Positions 23,180 through 36,893 of a DNA stretch of 64,000 nucleotides are shown here, in pieces. Under the pieces are notes generated by a model. It made no database searches. It was not told the DNA's origin and saw only the letters and a list, made by a program, of their open reading frames with translations. This DNA is from Pagrus major (taxonomy: Eukaryota; Chordata; Actinopteri; Spariformes; Sparidae): the NCBI RefSeq assembly GCF_040436345.1, contig NC_133218.1:29137210-29201209 (forward strand), written 5' to 3'. The position numbers and the translations under genes were made by a program. The stretch's first letter is position 1. Every line of letters begins with the position of its first letter.

Positions 23180-26100
23180 ATGGCTACGAATGGTAACAAT
23201 TTAACGACTGGGATGGGAGATATCATCCAGCTAAACGTCGGCGGGACGAGGTAAGCTTCGTCAACAGGGACAACTCGACAGATGATGGTCATCATTTGGG
23301 AAATTTGAGCTCTGGCTACGTACGTGTATGATGATATCTACATGGCCAAGCAGCCATGGATGTAGCTGAAGTATATACAACACTCAAGGTTTTGTAGATG
23401 AATCTTTATTCTTTTTCTTACACACTTTCTTCCACTCTCTCTCTCTGTCTCTGTCTCCCACACACACACTTACTGGGGTTTCTTGATAAAATAAACTGGA
23501 CACACTGTACCATGAATGGGCTGCCTCTTGGTCAGCAAATCATCCACCAGCCACCATTTTCATGCTCACAAGTGCACTGACCCTACATTTTCCGGTGTCA
23601 GTAATACATGTGCTGTTGTGTCTTTATGCTGCAGGTTCAGCACCTCCAGACAGACTCTGATGTGGATCCCAGACTCTTTCTTCTCAAGGTTGGTTAGATG
23701 TTCTCGTCTTTAGACTCTTTTATTAAAAAGCAGGTGATGAATTGGAGATACCTGGAGTGTTCCACTTCATCTCTGCATGGTCAACTAATGAGAAGTCCCA
23801 TGAATGCTATTCAGGTTGCATTGTGAAATGTTGGTATTACTGTGTCATCTAGCAGATTGACCAGAATAGATATTTCATACGTGCATACGTGCAGTGTTAG
23901 AGTATGTATTATAAAGACTTTGTATTGCGAAAATGGAACTGAACGTGTCTCTGCAACCACAATGTACATATTAATACACATGAAGGCTGTTAAACCAGCC
24001 TAACAAAGGCACTCTGATGGTAATTTTAACTTCTGTAGATTCCCCATGAGATATGGCTAATTAAACTGTACTACTATTACTACAGCATGTAGGATTTGTA
24101 CCAGAAACGGGTCATAGACTCAGTGAGCGTGCTACGGGGCAGTCGCAGCTGAGTGAAACAAAATTCGTATTGCATAATTAATGTTAAGTAGGGATGTTCC
24201 ATTAACTTGTGTCTGTCTTGCTTCTTACTGCTGCCATTCTGGTGATGGAAAATGTCAGGGGATTACAGTTACAGTCAGGGGATTACAGTTACAGTCAGGG
24301 GATTACAGTTACAGTCCACTATCAGTGGAAGAAGATCGGAAATCAAGTCAGCTGTGAAACTTTTACACATGTTGTGTCTTTTGTTTGTTGTTTTAGAGAG
24401 GCTTAAGTCTGATCTTAAAGTCATCCGATGTTCAGAATTAGTTGACACTGTGACGGTCATCTCTTGTTTTAAGATTTTTGGGCATGTGGAAACAATCATA
24501 GCAATGTATGGATGTTTTATCATACCTGGGTGCGTGATTCTAGTTTGTTATTTAGGTGTGAAAGGAGGAAATCGCTGTTAAAGTGAAACAGCTGATTTGG
24601 GCTGGGCAAATACCACAGTCGTAACAAACTCAAATACTGGACTGAGCTCACAGTTTGACAACAGCTGACCGAATAGTGCTAAATGCCTGTCAGACTGTCT
24701 GCCAGTGCACCTGTCTGCCTGCCTGTCTGTCTGTCAGCCTCTCTGCCCCCAGCTGTCTGCAGTATGCAGTCAATATTAAGTCATTTATCATACACACTTG
24801 AAACACATGCTGATGCTGCACCAATCTGTAGAGAGTCAGAGTCAACAGGTAGGAGTATTTGCTGCTGTGCAAATAATAAGTGTAATTCAGGTAGTGGAAA
24901 CACTGCTGGTAAGTGGAAATGGAGAAGTGCTTAGGTTAACTAGAGCTCTCTCTCTGTCTCTCTCTGTGTGTTTCAGTTTGCTGAGTGGAAGGATATCAAC
25001 TCTTCGGGATGAAACTGGAGCTGTGAGTAGCTTTTGTTGCTTCTTATGTGAAAATGAGTACAGAATGATGATAGCTGATAGGACATTTGTCATTTCTCAT
25101 GTTGTGCTGCAGCTCACTAAAATATGACTCATGACCCTAAGATGACATAAACATAATTTAGATATGACATTACACCGTTTGAGACCATATTAGACAAATG
25201 AAAGTGGTCCTCCCCCACCATCATTGTTTCATCATTCAGTTTAATCCACTTGCCTATTGTTAGATGATGCCCTGTTTTGTGTAGGGCTACGATTAATTTT
25301 ATTTAAAGCAGCTACAAGGAGCTTTCAATTTTGTTGATTGTGGCGGCCCCTGTGGACAAAAGCGGTATGAGCACCACCGCTTCGAGTCTAAAGATCTTGA
25401 TCTGGCTAACACATGCATTTGTTTTGAAAGGAAGTAAAAGGAAAAACACCTTTTTTTAATATTATTTTCACATCATGCATCATGCTGTTTGCCTGATTTG
25501 TGACAATGAGGTAATGTATCTATTTGTGGCTGTGGAAGATTAATATCTGTAATATGACTTATGAAACAAAGTAAACTTTGTTTTAGTGCAGTCACCCTCA
25601 GCACTTAAACTGTCAGTTATTTTTCAACCACTTGCAAAGCCTAAGAAATTTCCAAAAGCAGTGAAACAGCCCAAGGCCACAGCTATTCAATTTAGAGAGA
25701 AAAGCAGCAAATCCTTACATTTTACAGGCTGGAGCAAGCTGATGTTTGGTACCTTTTTATGGTATTTTACAACTTGAATTGTTTGGGTTTAACTGAATTG
25801 TCGCTTAGTAATTTTATGTCAACACTTTTTTTTTTTTTTTTTTTTACCGTTCCTCTCACTGCTCGTGTTGTGTTTATGTATGTTTTTTTCCAAACAACTT
25901 GAATGGTAACCAATCACTTTTCTTTTAATGGTTGATTAAACCCTACATTTGCATCATAATATTTTGTCCCTCCACTTGCAGATATTTATTGACAGAGACC
26001 CGACAGCTTTTGCACCAATCTTGAATTTCCTGCGAACCAAAGAGTTGGACCTTCGGTAAGAACTAGTGACACCATTCAGAATAAACCCCTGATTGTTTAT

Positions 26101-29100
26101 TTTATCAATACATTATGTTATGTTGTAACTAGAATACCTGTGCTGCTTTTTTTTCTCTGTAGGGGTGTCAACATCAGCATCCTGCGACATGAAGCAGAGT
26201 TTTACGGGATAACTCCTTTAGGTGTGTTGCTGTACAGAGGTTTTGGAGGAAATGGAAGTGGCAGCCTTGTTCGGAGCACAAATAGTGACATGTATAAACA
26301 TAATAGAAACCTCTTAATGCACCTGCTCTATATCAACTTTGTCCTGAAGCCAAATCACAAGATTTGTCAGCAGTCAGTACATATATCACAGAGTATTGTA
26401 TACCAGCAGTGAATGTGGGTTTTTTTGACAATTGAAGTGTTGTCCTGTAATGTCAAGTGTTGTTTTGGCTTCAAACACTTGAGTGAGGTCAGGACCTTAT
26501 TACCGCTAGTTCCATGTGCTCTAATGTTGTTTTACTTCCTGTTTCAGTGTTTGTAACTTCCCTGCATTGTCTGTGTAGTTGAATGGGAAAGTTACCTTTT
26601 GTGAGAACTGATCACCTGCTAAAAATCCTAATGTTCACAATGCAAAGTACAGTGGCCTGCTCTAATCTAATTAGTCATGCGTAATTTCTCATTAACTTTG
26701 TAAAAATACCATAGAAGAAAAGGATGATTTATTCTAATTTCCATAAATGAAGGAATTATTAGTTACTATCAATTAGTTTCTGATAATACAATAATCCATT
26801 ATATTTTCCTGAGTGTTACCTTTTTTCGGTTTTACAGCAGCTAAATGTTGCTAAAGTGTTACCCTGGTCTTCATGGGCTCACTGCTGGTTTTATGTGTGT
26901 GTTTGTGTGCAGTACGGCGCCTGCTTCTGTGTGAGGAACTGGACCGCTCATCATGCGGTAGTGTTCTCTTCCATGGTTACCTGCCGCCCCCAGGTAAATA
27001 CATGAAACTGAAAATAGAGTAAACAAATGATCGTAACTGGAAACAGCATATTGAACTTATGCTTCATAAACAATTTTTTAGGCAGGAAATGATCTGTTTT
27101 GAAGTCACAGAACGCTCTAAAAAATACATATCTGAAGAAATGTCTATTAAATAATCCCAGTGTATCTTTCCCTGACAGCCATCCCTGCCCGAAAGTCAAA
27201 TCCTGCCCCAGCAGCCTCTGGCTCCTCCTCTGATGAGCGGCCGGGTCCAAGTGGAGCAGAGGGCTTCACCCGAGTTGGTCCCCCTCCTCACCCATCCCTC
27301 ACTGGCCCACCCGGAACAGACGACAACCACAAACTGGGTGAGTAACCCAGAGCCGCCTTATAGAGTGTGTCCAGCAAGTGCAAGAAATCCATCTCAGTGT
27401 AAGCTTCATCTTAGCATAAAAAAGCCAACAGTAAATGTAGAAATGACTCTTATTTTGACAGTGAACCTGCTGCACTGTCTGCCTTCTGCCTGCATGAATA
27501 CTGGTTAGTTATGTCTGTGTTTGTGTATGTTTCTACATGTTCATATGTGTGTCACATCTGTATATGTGTGTCAGTAGGAGAGTTGAATATATGTGCTGTT
27601 TATGCTTATTCACATCTGTGTGTGCATGTTTCTGTGAGCGTGCGTGACTGCTGGAGCTAATGTGACCTGACATATCCTTTTAGTGCGCTGACTGAGGTAG
27701 CCTAGTTTCGCATCGGCCTGATCTCTGTTAAGGATGACATCAGAGAATATAGTGGACAAAGAGTGTATGTGTCCGGTGATGGAGAAGAATTCAGTGTCTG
27801 TGTTTAATATCATACAGTAGTTTTAAATAAAAATCATTGATCCCTGCCTGGTTCTATGCCTTTAAATTGCTGCCCGCATTTCCATTTTATTCTAGGATTC
27901 AGATAATGACAAATAATGAAAAGTGAAAAGTGTATATTCAGTCTGATTATCAGGCTATAAAAGCGGTGTGTTTGTTTGTGTTCTGTGTGTGCAGGTCCTG
28001 TGGTTGACCCCAGGAAGGTGCTGATTATAGCAGGACACCACAACTGGATTGTAGCAGCTTATGCACATTTTGTCATCTGCTACAGGTAACACTGCCACAA
28101 CACGGCTGCTTAAAACATTTCTCATCCACTCACTCTATAGTTCATCAGGGGGAGACATTAAATTATTAATGAAGGTGGAGTCGTTATCTGTTGTGTCTCA
28201 CATTTCTCATGCAATGCTCTTTGATCGTTCTCTGTACCTATACACTAGCTGTCATCTTTGGTTCTATACATGTTCAGTCAAAATAATGAACTTTATTTTT
28301 AGTATCACAAGCTGACAAACTAAGAACAATGTGTTATTTGGTTTAATAACGGAGAAGTAAAATCTATTTTACAACATTGTTATATATTGTGGATATTTAA
28401 ACATGTGATCTCTACGTGGAATTGAATGTATGCAAGTCAAAATAGGTGCCGGCAACTTATTTCCTGTGTGTGATCTCGCTACAGAATAAAGGAATCTTCT
28501 GGATGGCAGCAGGTGTTTTCCTCCCCCTACCTTGACTGGACCATTGAACGCATCGCGCTTAACGCCAAGGTGGTCGGCGGCCCGCATGGAGACAAGGACA
28601 AGATGGTGGCTGCCGCCTCGGAGAGCAGTATCATCCTCTGGAGCATCCAAGATGGAGGCAGTGGCAATGAGATCGGTAAACAGAGAGTCACTTATGGGGG
28701 GGCCCTACTGAACCTACTGGATTTTGAGAATTGTGACCATATTACTGTGAAATATTTGGGTAAAAAAAAAATTCAGCGATGAAAAGTTTTAAAAAGAAAA
28801 TATAATTTCATCAATTTTTTGTGACCCCTTTGACTTCCTGTAATGTCTGTGACTCAGCCCTCACTCTTCACCCCAGTTTACAGTAACGTCTACCTCTCCA
28901 CACCAACTCAGGTGTATTCAGTCTCGGTGTACCCGTGGACGACCTCTTCTTCATTGGGAACCAGCTGGTGGCTACGAGTCATACAGGGAAGGTTGGGGTG
29001 TGGAATGCCGTCACACAGCACTGGCAGGTAAGAGGGCGTGAGTGTGGTTCTCCTCCTAATTTATGTTTTACTGTTTAATTAGTGAGTGAACCGGTTATGG

Positions 29101-32100
29101 AGCATCAATCACTAGATATTTGTGTTCTGTGTGCTTGTATTTATCAGTTCATTGAATGTACAGTGTGTGTGTTTTTCAACTAAGAGACAACACGAAATAA
29201 CACTGTACTGGCTGTGACTGTATCTTGTTTTTGTGTATATGTTAGGTTCAAGATGTGGTTCCTATCACCAGTTGTGACACAGCAGGATCCTTTCTACTAC
29301 TGGGCTGCAACAATGGCTCTATCTACTACATAGGTACACACACGCTTACACACATGTACATACACAGGGGGACCTATCTTCAGTCTAACAGAATGTTAGG
29401 GAAGATGAATGAAAGTACTTGGTTTGGCAAAATGGCCAGCTGTTTATATGTTCAAAGATATTTTTGTGACAACTTTGCATGATTATCGCTTATACAATGT
29501 TTACAAAAGCGCATTAGAGACTTAGTAGTTTTGCTCTAAAGGATTCTCAGTCAATAAGAGGATTGGATATTGGATCTGGATCTTAAAAAAAAAAAACAAT
29601 CCTGACATAAACTTTTTTGTCTTCTTCTTTTCAGACATGCAAAAGTTTCCACTGAGGATGAAGGATAATGATCTTCTAGTGACAGAGCTTTATCACGATC
29701 CTTCAAATGACGCTATCACTGCACTGTCTGTCTACCTCACACCTAAAACCAGTCAGTAGACCTTTCTTACCCTCTTAGTTGTTGTTTTACCTTTGCTCAC
29801 CTCCTCAGTTTCACCTCCTGTGATATAAACCAGCAGTTTTGGATGTAGTTACTGACCTGACATTAAACTGTTCTGTCCTCTCTTTGCTGTCAGGTGTGAG
29901 TGGGAACTGGATAGAGATAGCATACGGGACGAGCAGTGGTGCGGTGAGAGTGATTGTGCAACATCCAGAGACAGTGGGATCAGGCCCTCAGCTCTTTCAG
30001 ACATTTACTGTGCACAGGAGCCCGGTGACGAAGATCATGCTGTCTGAGAAACATCTGGTATCAGGTGAGGAGAGTGTGACAGGTAGGAGGGTGAGTGTTA
30101 TCATCTCTTGTTCATCGTCTACCTGTGATTGAAATCTTGTGTGGTTGTTTGTGTTTTTCTGTGTGTGTCAGTGTGCGCGGACAACAACCACGTCCGGACA
30201 TGGACGGTGACACGGTTCAGAGGAATGATCTCCACCCAGCCAGGCTCCACCCCGCTGGCCTCCTTCAAAATACTGTCCCTGGAGGAGACGGAGAGTCATG
30301 GGAGCTACTGCTCTGGGAATGATATAGGTGAGAGAGTTAAGGTCAGAAGATATTGATTAACATAGGGGAAGAATAGATTCATTTATGAGGAGGAAGAGGA
30401 GGATCTTATCTGTGTATTCAGATTTAGTAGATAACAGCTACACTTTGAGCAGATATGAATGTGTGTGTTACCAGCTGTTCACCTTATGTGAAAACACCAA
30501 GTATCAGCCACTTGAATGAATCTGTCACATATCTTTAACTGTAACTTGATCAAAGAGTTGGCCTTAAAGGGACAGAAAAGTGGACGCACGAGTATAAGAT
30601 AGCAGACTGAATGTGTCTTCTGCTCTCAGGTCCATTTGGAGAGAGAGACGATCAGCAGGTTTTCATACAGAAGGTGATTCCCATCACCAACAAACTGTTT
30701 GTGAGGCTCTCATCTACTGGAAAGAGGTAGAATATTCTTTATCTGTCTTTCTCTTCCACCTTATCTATCTTGGCTGCTTCATCTCACTGAATTTTTTCTG
30801 TTTGACCTTTACTACTTGACTGAGGTGTTTTTGGTTGCTTGCACGCTGCATGGTAACATCTGACTTTGTGTGTGTGCCTGTTTTGTCAGGATCTGTGAAG
30901 TGCAGTCGGTGGATGGGACCACCATCTCTTCCTTCATGGTACGTGAGTGTGAGGGTTCGAGTCGTATGGGGTCGCGACCTCGACGCTATCTGTTCACCGG
31001 TCATGGCAACGGCAGCATCCAGATGTGGGACCTGACCACTGCGATGGATACCGCTAATAAAGGAGAGGAGAGGAAGAAAGATGGTGAGGAAGTCGAGAGA
31101 TATAGGGTGGGAAAGAGGGGATGTTGAGAGAAGGAGAGACAGAAATGTGGAAGGCAACATTGTGTGTGTTCATGGGAGCAGAGATGAAGAACTTCAATGT
31201 ACCGAATGTCAGTGGCTAGATTTGCTCACCGACTGTACAAAAGAAAAATTCAGGATATACAGTAGACTTTTGTGGGATTAAAAGTAATAGTTTGTTTTGG
31301 TGAGGTACTGTGTTGTGTCCTGAATCTTCTCTTCTGTTTGATAGATGTAGGTGGGCCGACAGAGGAGGAGCTGCTGCAGCTGTTGGATCAGTGCGACCTG
31401 AGCACCTCCCGCTGTGCTACACCAAATATAAGCCCCGCCCCCTCTGTTCTGCACCACACACGCCTCAGAGAGTCCTGCTCGAGGTTAGAAAGACAAGCCA
31501 CACACAACACATTAAAGACACACGTACAGCATAAGGAACCAGTCAACTACAACTGACAACTGTCACTACAGACACATCTGTACACACATTTATACATGAA
31601 AATATACATTAATATAGGGACTCATTTGTTTTAATACAAAACAATAACTGCTTACCTGTCTCACACTCACTTCCATGTCTTTTAAGTCTGCAGTTACAGG
31701 CCCCGGAGCCCATTCCTGAGACCCAGGCAACTTATGGAGCTGTGCGACCCTACAGAGAGAGCCCCCTGCTGGCCCGAGCTCGACGAACTGAGTCCTTCCA
31801 CAGTTACCGGTAAAATAACATTTGTCTCACTGGATATCCCATATTACAGACGGGGCTTTCCCATACACATGTCAGGCACAACTTTACGGGGTTTGACTTT
31901 GCATGTCAGCCGAGCGCAGCAGGTATTTGCATCTCCATTACAACAGGGCTACCTGCTTGAAGGTGTGTCTCTAACTAATGTTGCTCTTATCTAGTGTTTA
32001 AAGGAGTGGCTATAAACTCCTCCTCCCTGCAGAATTATTGAAGAACCTCTGTAAATAAAGCTCTGCTAACTTGGTGATGAACATGTTCTATTTCCTATAA

Positions 32101-32899
32101 ATCCTCCACAGTAAAATCCTGTTATTTTGCTATTTAAAAGCTTTTATCATGAAGCAGCAAAATCTGGAAATGTTGGAAATTTTTCTTCTCTCGAACACGA
32201 CTCCCGAAACAGCTGAAAGCGAACATGATGAAACAGTAAAATTACGCTGATGTCTGAACAGCTTGTTCATCTATCTATCCACCTGTAGCTGACTCCATCC
32301 ACCTGTCTTTCTGTAGAGACTTCCAGAACTTCAGCCTGAGTCGAGGTGTCCTGGACAGCACAGGTCAGACGTCCACACAGGGCTCCAGCCAGGCCCCTGA
32401 CGCCCGCCGTTCGCTCTGCGACTTTGGGCCCGAGGACAGTGAGAGAAGAGCCTCAGCGATGGAGTTCTGGGCTTGCCGAACAGCCAGTTCAAGCTCTGCC
32501 TCAAATATTGGAGCTCTGATGAGTGCTGGTGTTTGTGGGGTGAAGGCAGATGCCGGTCCAGAGTCTCCGCGACAACCTCCCGACAGCCCAATTCCTGGAG
32601 GTGACGTTAGGCGAAAGGTGCACCCACAACCAGAGGAGGGAGACAGTGTGGGATCACCAGGAGAAGGGGGGAAGGCGGAGGGAGGTGTGAGAAAAAGGGG
32701 GGTACTAGAAGGAGGCTTCCTGGGGAGGAAGAGGGCCCCCCCTGTCCCCCACCTCTCCTCCGTCCCCTCCGGATCTGAGGGTGGAGGCAGCGACTCATCT
32801 TCCAACGCCTCCCCCTCCCCGACCAAACTGACTTCCTCCACCTCACCGCGACACAGGAAGCTGGCCCCCGAGCTGTCCAATCAGGACAGCAGCCTGTGA
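23180..32899 (+). CDS. kctd3: Potassium channel tetramerization domain protein 3, complete
   Basis: Nineteen coding exons: 23180-23250, 23635-23688, 24977-25022, 25982-26055, 26163-26221, 26913-26993, 27179-27337, 27995-28085, 28485-28675, 28912-29027, 29246-29333, 29635-29751, 29894-30064, 30172-30327, 30630-30726, 30890-31083, 31345-31483, 31687-31809 and 32317-32899. They total 2610 nt, 869 residues, against about 815 in human. Residues about 14-115 form a BTB/T1 domain ([18 protein letters not shown], then IDRDP and EAEFYGI). Residues about 190-640 form a WD-type beta-propeller; blades end [18 protein letters not shown] and [11 protein letters not shown]. The final exon gives a low-complexity Ser/Pro/Gly tail ending DSSL. 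The propeller closely matches KCTD3 rather than its paralogue SHKBP1. Mammalian KCTD3 binds HCN3 and raises its surface level. The start has a good context (ATCATGG). A run of upstream ATGs could affect translation. Confidence 0.97.
23689..24976 (+). other. kctd3 intron 2
   Basis: This 1.3-kb intron holds no exon. It contains the 20-bp tandem repeat at 24254-24316 and a CTGT/CTGC-rich stretch at 24690-24760. Confidence 0.6.
24254..24316. repeat. Three tandem copies of a 20-bp unit
   Basis: The unit GTCAGGGGATTACAGTTACA repeats three times without a mismatch, followed by a partial copy. Perfect identity indicates recent expansion, and the locus is probably polymorphic. Confidence 0.95.
25281..25800 (+). 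repeat. Degenerate 'GGGCTGCAAC' family element
   Basis: In kctd3 intron 3, GTAGGGCTACGATTAATTTT near 25281 matches the head of the element at 57203-57562. AGAAAAGCAGCAAATCCTTAC near 25699 matches its tail-proximal block. The middle has been replaced or has diverged, so this is an old, broken copy. Confidence 0.55.
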
Positions 32900-33597
32900 C
32901 GGCACAATGTGCCCGCCAGCCTTTTTCTTTTGATCCTAATCAGAGCAGTTATCTTGTGGAGGCTTCCTGTGCTGTAGGTGCATGTGGGAGGTGAGGCCTG
33001 GATATCAGAGCAGGGGAGGAATGTGGCTTCAGCTCCAGGAAACCACTTCAACTGCTTCTACTCCACCCTAACTATGTTTGTCATGATGTAACTGGATAAA
33101 GGAGCTTCTTTTGGGACTCCACACAAGACGCTCCCATGTTTTAATGAGTCTGTGTCTCAGGATGAGTCTCCTCTACTCAGTTCGCTTGCTATGCTGAAAT
33201 CTGATGTGAAGCAGCAGTCAAAACATCCCGCTAACAGGGCAGGAATGCATTTTGTTTTTGATTTTTTTCAAAGATTTCAAATTCTACCATACCTGGAAAC
33301 TTGGCTGGGTACAACTGCTATATGCTAATGCACTCCTGCTATCTTCAGGTTGTCTTAACAGATGATGAGGGTGATGAGATCAGCACCTTCAGGCACAAAT
33401 CTGATAGCAAAATGGCTGCTCAGTTAGTCCTGGAGAACTGCTGGATTTGGTTTCTCTGCCTGTGTCGGTTTTGTTTACTCGAAATCCTAACAAACACAGA
33501 AACCAAAGGAACATGCAAACGTCTCTTTGGATATTGTCAAGGGCAATGGTTGAAGCAGTGTATGGCCACTGATGTGTAGATTGAATCTGAAGGCAGA

Positions 33598-33620
33598 AAA
33601 GCACAGCACAGCACAGCACA
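33598..33620. repeat. (AGCAC)n short tandem repeat
   Basis: About four copies of a GCACA pentamer in the kctd3 3' UTR. Confidence 0.8.
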
Positions 33621-33859
33621 GTACTAGTCATACATAAGGGGTTTTAAAAACTGACTAAGGAGTGCTTTATCTTGTGAGGAAGCAAAATGGAATTAACAAA
33701 AGCACAGCTTGTACTTTTATCAGATATTTAACATATTTCTATTGGCATGTAGTCCGGTAGGAATGACTTTGTTCAGAACTGGACCTAAATTAGTCAAGCA
33801 TACACGCTTGAACATCTGCTTTTGAACAAAACCCACATGGAAAATTTTGGAAAGTTGAA

Positions 33860-34034
33860 CTCTTCCACTAAGCTTTTTCATTATCAGAAAACTCACAAAA
33901 ATATGACATTTACAATTATGTAAAAGGACAAAAAGGGGGCAAATCCTCATATTTGAGAAGCTGAAACCAGCATGCTTTTCATTTTTGGTGATTGATCAAA
34001 CAATTATTGGACAAATTATTTCAGCACTAGTTTT
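33860..34034 (+). repeat. Fragment of the 'GGGCTGCAAC' family, tail half
   Basis: GGGGGCAAATCCTCATATTTG, GAAGCTGAAACCAGCATG and a closing ATTATTTCAGCACTAGTT match the 3' half of the family seen at 57203-57562. It lies in the kctd3 3' UTR. Confidence 0.6.
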
Positions 34035-34723
34035 GTCAAAAGGACCAGCCCCTTTCAAATAGAGAGAGAGAGAGAGAATGACATCAAGTCTCTCTGACAG
34101 TATGTGCAATCCGTCGTTCAGTGAATTTTTACTTCAACTTACCTTAAACATTTAAGCCTCACGACAATCTTGGCAGCTACTTGAATACTAATGCTGCAGC
34201 CAGAGACACAACAACAGTCAGCAAGCAGTGAAGTCATTTTGCAGCTACAGCGTGAAGTAAAACCTTTCTGTGTTTGTTGTTTAACAGCTGAAAGACAACT
34301 ATGCAACAGTGGAGTTAAGATGCAGAACAGCCAAACTAACACAGCTAACCAGTCTTCAGGATTACTTAATGTTGGTACATGGTGGTGTTACAGGCCAACT
34401 GCATTATGAAGTTATACTAACAGTAGCATAAAAGCCTCCTTGCTCCTCATCAAATATTTTGACAGGAAAAAGCACAGGAGGAACACATTTTGTTAGTCAT
34501 GGCTCAGTCCCATCAAGTGTCCCAGTTCGCCATGACAGCGAGCCAACATGCCAGTATCAAATACACCTTTTCCTCCTGTGACGAGTCAAACGTTCGCTGT
34601 GAGAAATGATAAAACACATTGGTGGCACACAGAGTTTAGAGATGATCCGTTTAAAAGATGGCGTTCATATACAGTGACAGCAAATTAACATTTGCTACAT
34701 TTATACAGGAATCTGTTTTTAGT

Positions 34724-34997
34724 TAAAGGTCCGGTGTATAGGATTTAGTAGCAAAACCTCTCTCCAAAGGCCCTCTCTCTCGAGCCAGTGTTTGGTTTGT
34801 CCATTCTGGGCTACTGTAGACACATGGCAGACTCCGTGAACGAGGACCCGCTACCTCTGTAGATATACAGGCTCATTCTAAGGTAACAAAAACATTATTA
34901 GTTTCAGGTGATTATACACGAATGAAAACATTATTATGAATATTATATTTTATTCTATTTCTGCCAATCCTCGAAAATCCTACACACTGGACCTTTA
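34724..34997. repeat. MITE with 'AAAGGTCCGGTGTATAGGATTT' terminal inverted repeats
   Basis: The left end reads TAAAGGTCCGGTGTATAGGA. The right end reads TCCTACACACTGGACCTTTA, a near-perfect inverted match over about 20 bases. Both ends are flanked by TTAA-like bases, which would fit a TTAA or TA target duplication. There is no reading frame. It is a non-autonomous DNA element of a type I recall as common in percomorph fish. Confidence 0.8.
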
Positions 34998-36582
34998 ATG
35001 CTCTGTGGTATATAGAGTATAGGGCCTTGTCCTTGATGTCTAAACAGAGTGAAATCATTTTATTTCTGTTCAGACAGGTAGAAAAACAGTGGTGCCTGTG
35101 CAAGATCACACTAATTATTATTTATATTTTATTTTTTTACAGTATCACAATATAACTACACTCAACTCAACAGTCAAAAGGACCTACACTACATCACTTT
35201 ACTCCCTCAGAAACAGATTTTAATGTGTCTTGCTTTGTTTCGGATGACTGTTGCAGTGCCTTATTTAACGTGTCCGACGGTTATCAGCCTGTCTGTGTGT
35301 TTTGAAAAGGATTTTTGACCAAAGGCTTGTGAAGAGACTGAGCTCATTGTGGAGCCACCTAACGGACCTGTCCACTCCTGGCTTCGGCTGGAATCACCTC
35401 ATGATAGATTTACAACAGGCCAAATTAGATTTCCTGAGTGGTCACTTGAATTGATAGGCATTACATAATAAATTGTAAATTGTAAATAATCTTGACGTAG
35501 ATTAAAACTGGAAAGCCCATCCTTCTTCACCACACCTGGAGAAGTTTTATGTGTAGCTTGTTCTTTGTAGTTTGAGGTGAACCAACTCAAGCATGAAACG
35601 GTAAAATATGACAGTATGCTCTGAAGGAAACAAAAACAATGCACCTTGTTTGTGACGGCCTGAAAGGACAGCTGAAAGTTCGATGGCAGTGACCTTAATT
35701 AGTTTACGATTGTGTGAGCTAAACCTTCGCCGTTTGAATCCCTGTGAGATTTCCACTAGCTGTTGGTTAAGTTAAAGAAACCTGACCAGCTCTTGATCTA
35801 CGGTACTTTTTTTATAACCATTAAGGGGACAACTGTAAAGAAAAAAAAAAAAGGTGAAAAGAAGTCGAAAGACTGTCCTGAAATCTTAATTATAATTTGC
35901 CAAATCCTGAAGCTATATAACCTCTTTCTACATAGTTTTTATTAGCACATTAGCTTATCATATCGACATTAAAAAATGAACTGACTGTGTGGTCCCTGCC
36001 TGTACAAAGATGTACATTTTGATACGCTAATTACCTGTACGGAAAGTAGACCTACATAATCAAAACAAAATCCTAACATGGATGCATTGATGTGTGTGAT
36101 GTGTGTTGATACTTACACTGTTGTTCTTTACATATTGTTGGTAATCATATAATGCCTATGTTGATATTACCATGCTATCGGACCTAACTGCATTTGCACT
36201 TGCACTATTAAGACTAATATTAAAAGTTACTTTGCTAGTGTTTATTTTATATATAAAAAAACATAAAGTTTAAAGTGTATTTCTGCACATAACTGTTTGT
36301 CTGTCCTGACCTGTCCCTCAGTTCCTCTCTGGCTATGTTTACATTATATTACAGCCAGATGCTAGTGAGCTAAAAGGAATACATATCTGTTTGTTCAAAC
36401 TGCCCTGTGCATCATTGTTTTACATTGTGTATGTTTGAAATGCTGCATTATGTTGTTATATTATTTACAGTACTGAACCACGATCATTTGTGTTCATGCA
36501 ATTTAAACTCTGCTGTGTTCACTAAAAGCTCTCAGAACTGGACGTGTTTCCTTATTTGAACTTTCAGAAGACTAAGAAGTTG

Positions 36583-36742
36583 AAGGTGCAATATGTACAT
36601 TTTTTTCTGCCTGGCTCACTGAGCTGACTAGCTGACCGCAGCTTCAGTTACCAGCAGTTAGCGGTTAGCAGTGATATGCTGCCCTCTGTTTGTTTTGAGC
36701 GTGAATTCAACAGGTTGCTAATTCTTACATATTGCACCTTTA
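36583..36742. repeat. MITE with 'AAGGTGCAATATGTA' terminal inverted repeats, copy 1
   Basis: The left end is AAGGTGCAATATGTACAT and the right end is TTACATATTGCACCTTTA, inverted over about 16 bases across 160 bp. It ends only about 14 bases before the inferred kctd3 polyadenylation signal. Confidence 0.85.
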
Positions 36743-36755
36743 ATCAGCTGCGACC

Positions 36756-36761
36756 AATAAA
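36756..36761 (+). terminator. Candidate polyadenylation signal of kctd3
   Basis: AATAAA followed within 15-20 bases by a TTTTGT-rich stretch. It lies between two MITE copies. Confidence 0.45.
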
Positions 36762-36893
36762 GCTGTTTTGTCATTTCTGCATTTCGATGTAGTTAATTTG
36801 AAGAAAAGAGCAAACATTCAATTTCTTTCAGAAGATCCTTCAAAGCTGAAACTTAAAGCAGACTTGAATGTTAACCTTTCTTTTGTCATGTTT

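Larger units (their letters stand above)
32900..36780 (+). other. kctd3: kctd3 3' untranslated region
   Basis: About 3.9 kb follows the stop codon with no further exon signal. A canonical AATAAA at 36756-36761, followed by a T/GT-rich stretch, is the likely distal signal. Two miniature inverted-repeat elements and a degenerate fragment of the GGGCTGCAAC family lie inside. Earlier, weaker signals could give shorter forms. Confidence 0.5.

Noticed and set aside
32365-32880. 171-codon minus-strand frame opposite the kctd3 last exon
   Set aside because: It is a shadow of the GC-rich kctd3 tail. It has no splice or domain support, and the plus frame matches KCTD3.
23180-32899. Assignment of the BTB/WD gene to SHKBP1, the KCTD3 paralogue
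   Set aside because: The propeller blades and the SPSPTK tail follow KCTD3 closely, and the ush2a neighbour agrees with KCTD3.
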